From Orbilia blumenaviensis (Eukaryota; Ascomycota; Orbiliomycetes; Orbiliales; Orbiliaceae): a DNA stretch of 64,000 nucleotides. Position 1 is the first letter of the stretch. Each line of letters starts with the position of its first letter. Made by a program: the position numbers and the translations under genes. The notes under the pieces were generated by a model. The model did no database searches, was not told the DNA's origin, and worked only from the letters and a program-made list of their open reading frames with translations. This document shows positions 57,803-64,000 of this stretch, piece after piece. The stretch spans positions 930,001-994,000 of the forward strand of contig JAVHNS010000009.1 in the NCBI GenBank assembly GCA_036872755.1, read 5' to 3'.

Positions 57803-60540
57803 TTTGAACGATGTTATGAGAGATAAAACCCTGTTGGAAGTCGAAAGGGAGGGGGAAATGGATTTGCCGATAAGGGTGATGGAGGCTCGTGAGAAGTTCG
57901 GATGGAATGCAGGAGGATTCGAGGACACGGAGAGCTAGCTGGCAACGTTGGAAGAGAAGGAGGATTCAGGTGGGTGGACAGGTGGGTGGGAGGGGTCAAC
58001 GTTAAATTTGGTGGGTGAGCAAAGGTGGGGCTGCTTGAGTGTGTTGTGATGGCGTGAATGCGCCACAGTCTAACGAAGGGGATGTTGGTATATGTTGGTA
58101 TATGTGGCTTGCCTCTCGTTGTGGCTTGGTCGCCTAAAAATTTGTGTGTGGGTTGGCTGGTTTAAAATGAAGCGCGCTTGTTTTTTTTCCTCTTCTTCAC
58201 TCTCTCTTCGCTATATCATCAACATCTTGTTCATCAGCATCACTACCACCACCGCCACCATTATCATTTTGTTCTCTTCCATCACTTTGCATTTGAGTTT
58301 CAGGGAGGTTCCCTTTTGCTTGATCTTGTAAGTTCAATTAGAATACCTTCGTTATGTCTTTTTACCGTCTTCCTCGATGTGCCTTGATGGATGAGATAGA
58401 AGAAGGATTGACTAACTTTGATATCCAGGTACGAACCATGTAGATTATTATTGTCATTCCATCGTAACTCTAATTCCACTCAATTGATGCCTATACCGTT
58501 GTCTGGAATCCATTGGGTAGCCATGTCTACGCAAGTTCATACGTGCCATGTAGACTCCGAGAGGTCTTCGCGGATCTGGTATTGGAGAAAGCATCCTGCG
58601 AAGTCTCTTCGGTGTCGCCGCATATAAAGGTACATAGGTACTCTTCTTCTTCTCCTTCTTCTCCCAACCACCTCCATCCTCTCCCCTCCTTTCTATAAGA
58701 CGAAGAACATGATGACACCCTCTATATTGAATACTTACCTACATTGTCTGCAATTTCATTGCTGAAACAACTTACACTTCTGACAGTCTGATTCTTCGCT
58801 CTTTACTACTATCCATGTCGCGTTTGCATTACCATTGCCTCATATTTTCTATTATTATTTTTATCCTTCAGTGAGGCTTGTGCTAACGACGTGGACTCAG
58901 ATCTTTTGTAGTGCAGTTTCCCAACGTGAGTTATCACCATATTGTCTTGAGATGCATGGTGATTAGTATGGCACCTATATCAATAATATCAAGAGTAAGT
59001 CAAGCCATCACTTTCTTTTCCAAGGTGCCCTTAATGTATATTCTGTTTTTCCTTCACAATATGATGATAAAGTGCTTCAAAGCACGAACTATTATAAACC
59101 CAGCTCGTTGAGGACCCTTGTCACATAAAGACTCGTGGCCGAGGAGATGAAATTAGGAGTCTGAAAAATTATTTGTATTTCGAATAATTCGTATACCTTT
59201 TTTATTATTGTGTATTCATTGCATTGCGCTTCTTGTGATGGAAGACGGCTCTAACATGGCGCGCTGCAGTAAAACCTTCTAGGCACTCAAGAACCCGTCA
59301 GATAGTTTCCACTAGATCGTATAGGTCGGTGCCTACGCTTTGAATCGTAGGGCAAAAAGGCACACTTATGTGCACGCTAGGTACCTACCTAGGGTAAGTA
59401 CCTACAAACTATTCGCAACATACTGGCGGCTAGGTAGTTACCTAGGCATTTGTCCACATTCATAAGCCCATTTGGCACTCCTGGAAGGTGATAAAATACA
59501 ATAATATAATTGAAATATACGAAACAAGTTAAAATATAAAGTCCATCTAAGTCTCCGTCGTTCTGCCTGTAAGATGAGGTCACAATGGGGTTCCGAACTC
59601 CGGCCTCCCTGAGTAAACCTCGCATGCACGTCCGCTTGGCGGGTTCCTCCCAAAACGAGCACCTACCAAGTAATTAAGCCTATAGAGTGTTACTCCTTTA
59701 AAACGATAACTATTCGGGAGAGGGGTCCGATCATCAACTTATAGACTCGTCGTTTTTGTTATTATGCATGGTAAAAGGTACGGAGTGTATTTTAGCACGG
59801 AGACCGTCTCCTGGAGCCATATACCTAGGTAGGCACCGTTTGAAGAGTGTCTGTACGATGTTTCCGTTAAATTGAACCCGTGACAAAGAGAATTCGAGTA
59901 CTCCCAGCCAGGCGTCTTTGAGGCCTTGAAATCCCCTGCCCCAGGGAATGCGTAACGCTCGTCGTCATGCCCTTTTGAGCCAAGCTAATAGCTTGCCCTC
60001 CTCCACACAGTTCTAAAGCAGTGCCAAAGCCAGGTAAGGACAATAACACCTCGACCGTTCGGGCGCCGGGCCCAGTAAGCTTATACCTGGCTTAACAGGT
60101 AATTCGGATGCAGTCTCTGCTGCTATATTTGTAACTCTTCAGGGCCATTTTGCCTGACCGTTGCATTTCCAATTGGGGGCTTGTGGTCAGAGTAGAGTCT
60201 TTCTTGCTTACTTTCTTTGGTTTTGGATTTCCTGCCTGCCGTAGAAGAAAAAGCGATCACCGGCAAAGCTTTAAAGCTAAAGCCAAAAGCAACCGCCAGC
60301 CTGCCCAGCGTTTTTTTAGCTTATTCGTGTCCTCATCACATCACAAAAAACACAGAAACCAGCCCGCAACATCCGACATTCCATCCTCTCCTGCCCCAAA
60401 CAGAGCATCCCTCTCGACCTGGAAGTTCCCTCTCCGAATTCGTAGCTGCTACTCTCCCTCCGACTTCTAACCAACCTACGCGATCCCAATAATCCGACCA
60501 TACAAGTGACGGGAATCCGACGAAAAATACTACCGCCAAG
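57803..60540. other. Divergent region between NTF2 and TVP18, possible non-coding transcript
   Basis: No protein-coding gene is supportable. Strong plus-strand splice signals occur at 58329-58427, about 58881-58925 and 58992 without a long frame, suggesting a spliced non-coding RNA (see findings). CCTAGGTA palindromes lie at 59379-59440 and about 59821-59832. The last 400 bases upstream of TVP18 are the likely promoter and leader. Confidence 0.45.
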
Positions 60541-61366
60541 ATGGGTTTTATGGACGAGATCAAACAGCGCAACTTCAGTACGTAACTTACCTTCAGCTAC
60601 CTCAGTAACACGAGCCGTTGGGGGGGCTGGTGTCCTAATAGGCGGTTTCGGGGGATCATAGCTAACAGGATCGGTTCTTTTTCTGCTTCTGCTTCATAGG
60701 CATATACGGACAATGGTACGCCCCGCCCTCCACTACACACTCGAACCGGCGGAGCTTTGGTGTCCTCTGTTACTTGCTGTGAATCATCTTTTGCGACGAA
60801 GAATACTAGTGCTGACATGGCCGGACCTCTAGGATTGGCATACTCGCTATCCTGTTATGTATTGCTCTAGGAATCGCCAACATCTTCCACTTTGATATCA
60901 TCATCGTGTGGTCGGTGATTTGCTTGTACGTAGCTCCCAACCCTCTGGAAACCTCAAATCCCAATCGCCAGCAAATGTTAAAGGCACGAGCTGCCACGCA
61001 TAACGCATAAAATGGAAGGCTGACCAGACTCAAACAAAAATGGGGGGGTTTTGGCGGTATTGCAGGGTTTCCGGTCTTTTCCTCATCTTCCTCGAAATTC
61101 CATTGCTTCTCCGAATATGCCCAACATCGAAGGCTTTCGACACCTTCGTCCGAAAGTTCAGCTCCAACTATACGCGCGCTGCAGTGTATGCGGTTCTCTC
61201 CATCATTCAATGGACAAGTTTGATCCGATACGCAACCAGCTTGATCGCTGCTGCTGTCGTCTTGTTGGCAGCCGGTGCCTGCTACGGGTTGGCTGGACTG
61301 AAGAATCAAGAGTTCATGAACAGCAAGACTTTAGGAGGTGGTGGCATTGCGCAGATGATTGTTTAA
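60541..61366 (+). CDS. tvp18: Golgi membrane protein Tvp18, four exons, 148 aa
   Basis: Tvp18 is a small four-span membrane protein of late-Golgi vesicles (Tlg2 vesicle protein), with a non-essential role in vesicular trafficking. Exons are 60541-60577, 60700-60715, 60833-60925 and 61066-61366; introns of 122, 117 and 140 nt keep frame. The second exon is only 16 nt. The sequence starts MGFMDEIKQRNFSIYGQW, the family start, followed by IGILAILLCIALGIANIF and IIIVWSVICL. The signature LFLIFLEIPLLLRICPTS is then present, followed by TFVRKFSSNYTRAAVYAVLS, a fourth membrane span, and the conserved end LGGGGIAQMIV. Four hydrophobic helices are clear. Length (148) fits fungal Tvp18. The 5' leader contains no better ATG. 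Confidence 0.97.
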
Positions 61367-62777
61367 ATTAAATAGCATGGAATGAGACAACGAGTGGGTG
61401 GACGATCTATCGAGCAGTTGAACGGAGTGTGATCGAAGATCTGAAGGCTTTCCTTCTCAGGGAGAACGACTATTTAAACGACTAATGGGGGCCTCTTTGT
61501 CATTGTTATTTTTTTTTTTACTTCAACCGTTTTGAGCAACTTTACTTCAACTTCTACGAACCATTACCATGACCACTACACCTCGCCTTCGGGATCAACG
61601 ACTTCAAAAACCAATGCTGGCACCGGGAGTTCTGGAATCCGATAATTATCACGAAGCAGGCATGATGAATACGCGGCAGAAATAACCCAAAGAAGAAGCT
61701 ATATCCAGGCTCTTCTCTCCGTCTTCTCTTTGGTAGTATTGGTGCTATTATCTCCCTTTCCTTTTTGCCATTACTCTTCTTATCATTGCAATATCTCACT
61801 GGATTGTTGGCTTCTACCTCCCCTTTTTTTTTCGGTGCAAACGGAGAAACTTCCATGCCCTGTATGATAGACAAAATTATATTACTTTTTTGTTATGTTT
61901 CGCTATTAAATGGTCCGCGAAAGCTGCATATACGCGCTTGAGCTCCCTATAGTTTTATAGAGGCGGTAGCACTGGCGGGCTAGGCGATGGGTACCTCGAA
62001 TACCGACTTCCAGTATAGCTCGATGCCGCGATGATTTAAATGAAAATCCTCTCCAAAGAGATGAACCCGGGGTACAGTGCTTAAGTTGTAAGTATAGACG
62101 TGGATAGTAATATTACCTACTTAAGTAGGTACTTAGGATTGATCTGATCCTAGGAGGAGGAGTTGACACTAGTAACTATAGCTCAAGTAGGTACCTACCT
62201 ACCTACCTGCGGGAGGTCCAGCCTCAAGGCAGATGCAAATACAACAGAACAACTCAAAACATGGTCTATTGAGGTAAAAGCAACCAATACACTTCATCAA
62301 TATCACCACCCTTCTACAACCCATCAACAGCTATCGTTGAATCTGCAAAAAAGAAACCTTCTCTTCCTTAGTTCTGTCCTGTTCTCTCCCTCGATCATCC
62401 TGGTTCTTCAGCTTTCTTTCTTTGATCATCGCCGAACTATCTGCATGCGGTTTCCTGCAAGCCGGCTTTCTGCTCCTATAGCAAACACACTAGCATACGT
62501 GCATAACAACCTCGGGTGAGTACAGCCATCATTTATTTGACGATGAATATTTTACATCTTCTTGCTGGCTATTGTCGTTCTAATATATTAACGACAGTAT
62601 TAGACAATTATTAACTCAACCCTTGGATTGATGTCCTAGTGTGGCCCTCCACAGTATCGACATATCTCTCTTGCAAGACCTACGGATTTCGTATACTGAG
62701 GCCTCCTCTCAGATCATTTTCCCTCGTCGTACATTGATCTCATCTTACTTGTCTCCCTTTCATAAAAATCCGTCAAG
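61367..62777. other. Intergenic region and leader of the 62.8 kb gene
   Basis: Contains the TVP18 3' flank, TAGGTACCTACC palindrome copies at about 62114-62135 and 62186-62210, and a well-formed intron at 62516-62639 in the leader of the next gene. Confidence 0.5.
62516..62639 (+). other. Predicted 5' leader intron
   Basis: GTGAGT donor, TTATTAACTC branch and CCTAG acceptor, 124 bases, ending 138 bases before the ATG of the downstream gene. It contributes no coding sequence in the main frame, so it is a leader intron, unless the alternative frame described in the findings is used. Confidence 0.6.
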
Positions 62778-63764
62778 ATGTGTTACCATGTCAAAACCTA
62801 CCGCTGCGGCCACTTCAAGCGCACCTTCACGGGTTGCAGATGCACACTTCATTCCTCAGGTGAACAGCGTCAGCCTAGCTACTGTAGTCAGTGGTTCTGT
62901 GACAAAAAACCTTACTACAGCGATGGGAATTGTGACCGCGATCATATCAGCAACGTCAATATCGGACACTATTTCAATCCTGATACGGGGCGTCGTGGCC
63001 GTTTTCGCCCCGGACAGCGTCTTCGTTCATTCCGTCCGGCTCGCAGTAATCACACTCCAGCCACAACTTCCAGTGGTATATTTGCCATTCCAAGCTCTAG
63101 GCTTCCAACAGAGCTCCTCGACCACCTTGCTATCCACCCTGACGAACTTGACTTGGACCATGATTATAGCGTCGAATATGACGAAGAAGATCCGCCAATT
63201 TCAACAGGGTCACGGATTCTAGAGGTTGGTATCGAGATCCCCCCAAATGCCGGCCCTGGGGAATATACCGCTTCTGTTTCCCGTGACTCGTCAGGCCGAT
63301 CGGGTACATTCAGCGGGCTTTCTCCAGCGGAGTTCATCAGCATACTTGCACGCGAAAGTGGACTTGGGCTCCGAGCCAGCACACAACCGATCACAGATGC
63401 AATCGATGGCCTTATTCGGATGGCAAGCCTTGATCCTCGCCAGCAACGTTCCGTTCCTGACCACGCTCCATACCGTGCAACTATTATCCGTAGAGGACCC
63501 GGAGTTGCCGCCAATAGGCCTGTCCGAATCAACCCTCCTACTTCCTTACGCCCTTCCCGTCCGACTCGTGCAGTCGTCGAGTCTATTTCAAACACAGGCA
63601 CTGACTTGATGGAAATTGATACTGGAACCCCCGGAACTTCGCTCACAGCCAGCGGAGGAGTTGATACACAACTGATTGGTGGGGGTGCTGCGTCGACCGT
63701 GCCACAGGCGAATGAGGGGTTGAGAGCTGATACAAATGCCACCAATGGAATGGAGGCCGATTAA
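62778..63764 (+). CDS. Hypothetical protein with Cys/His-rich N-terminus, 328 aa
   Basis: Not recognised as a named family. The first 60 residues are Cys/His-rich: MCYHVKTYRCGHFKRTFTGCRCTLHSSG, then YCSQWFCDKK and NCDRDH. Many ascomycete proteins start MCYxxxxxxxCGH, suggesting a metal-binding or disulphide-rich element, but no catalytic class follows. The region 60-110 is basic (GRRGRFRPGQRLRSFRP). The rest is Ser/Thr/Gly-rich and acidic (DLDHDYSVEYDEEDPP), mostly disordered, with a helical patch FISILARESGLGL. It is a single exon; the leader carries an intron. No signal peptide is visible, so it is probably cytosolic or nuclear. Confidence 0.75.
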   Translation: MCYHVKTYRCGHFKRTFTGCRCTLHSSGEQRQPSYCSQWFCDKKPYYSDGNCDRDHISNVNIGHYFNPDTGRRGRFRPGQRLRSFRPARSNHTPATTSSGIFAIPSSRLPTELLDHLAIHPDELDLDHDYSVEYDEEDPPISTGSRILEVGIEIPPNAGPGEYTASVSRDSSGRSGTFSGLSPAEFISILARESGLGLRASTQPITDAIDGLIRMASLDPRQQRSVPDHAPYRATIIRRGPGVAANRPVRINPPTSLRPSRPTRAVVESISNTGTDLMEIDTGTPGTSLTASGGVDTQLIGGGAASTVPQANEGLRADTNATNGMEAD

Positions 63765-64000
63765 AGAATCACATCCTTCCCAGCATCCACTTCTAGGAAA
63801 GTTTGTCCAACTTACTCATAGAATTATTCACAACATTAGCAACACGAACACCGTCTTTCTTTCCAGCTAAACCTATTCCATTTTCGCAAGACTATGCGTC
63901 TTCTTCACGAGGCCCTTTATTTCCCTTTACTATGGCGGCTACGGTCGCCGACTCAAACTATTCTTTATCCTCCTTCTTTTAATAATTTTCATTCTACCGG
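63765..64000. other. 3' flank to window end
   Basis: Only the downstream flank of the last gene. Nothing recognisable before the window ends. Confidence 0.5.

Overview
The window is nuclear DNA from a filamentous ascomycete fungus (Pezizomycotina). The evidence is short 54-200 nt spliceosomal introns with GTRNGT-type donors, CTAAC/CTAAT branch sites and CAG/TAG acceptors; full-length orthologues of fungal housekeeping genes (NTF2, TVP18, AIM21, a DnaJ-X co-chaperone); a BCS1-like AAA ATPase of the type expanded in ascomycetes; and dispersed TACCTAGGTA palindromes. I cannot place it below subphylum. Most genes are split, so I built the models by hand from splice signals and reading-frame continuity. 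Thirteen of the fourteen gene models close in frame after splicing; the 25.3, 38-40 and 63 kb coding sequences need no splicing.

Layout. 0.6-2.9 kb (-): BCS1-like AAA ATPase with a long K/E-rich tail. 4.6-5.4 kb (-): small protein ending in a glycine zipper. 6.8-8.7 kb (+): eight-exon DnaJ-X co-chaperone. 9.2-11.4 kb (-): degenerate protein kinase. 14.3-14.9 kb (-): three-exon I66-type protease inhibitor, easily missed because no single frame shows it. 16.7-18.1 kb (-): secreted Gly/Thr-rich protein carrying a duplicated exon. 18.1-25.3 kb: gene desert. 25.3-26.6 kb (+): conserved-looking fungal protein. 26.6-34.2 kb: second desert with decayed coding scraps, including an ankyrin-like one. 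34.2-36.3 kb (-): three-exon orphan of 629 residues. 38.0-40.1 kb (-): AIM21. 44.2-45.5 kb (+): two-exon protein with a helical N-terminus. 45.5-53.0 kb: gene-poor. 53.0-55.1 kb (+): Ser/Arg-rich disordered protein. 57.1-57.8 kb (-): NTF2, whose first coding exon is only four bases. 60.5-61.4 kb (+): TVP18. 62.8-63.8 kb (+): Cys-rich-start protein with a 5' leader intron.

Functional picture. The right half is mostly cell-biological housekeeping: actin patches (AIM21), nuclear import of Ran (NTF2) and Golgi vesicles (TVP18). The left half is more accessory: AAA ATPase, glycine-zipper protein, pseudokinase, protease inhibitor and secreted repeat protein, separated by long non-coding stretches. 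The pseudokinase, I66 inhibitor and secreted protein share a TATA box about 160-167 bases upstream of their start codons. There is no operon, CRISPR array, confident tRNA or intact transposon.
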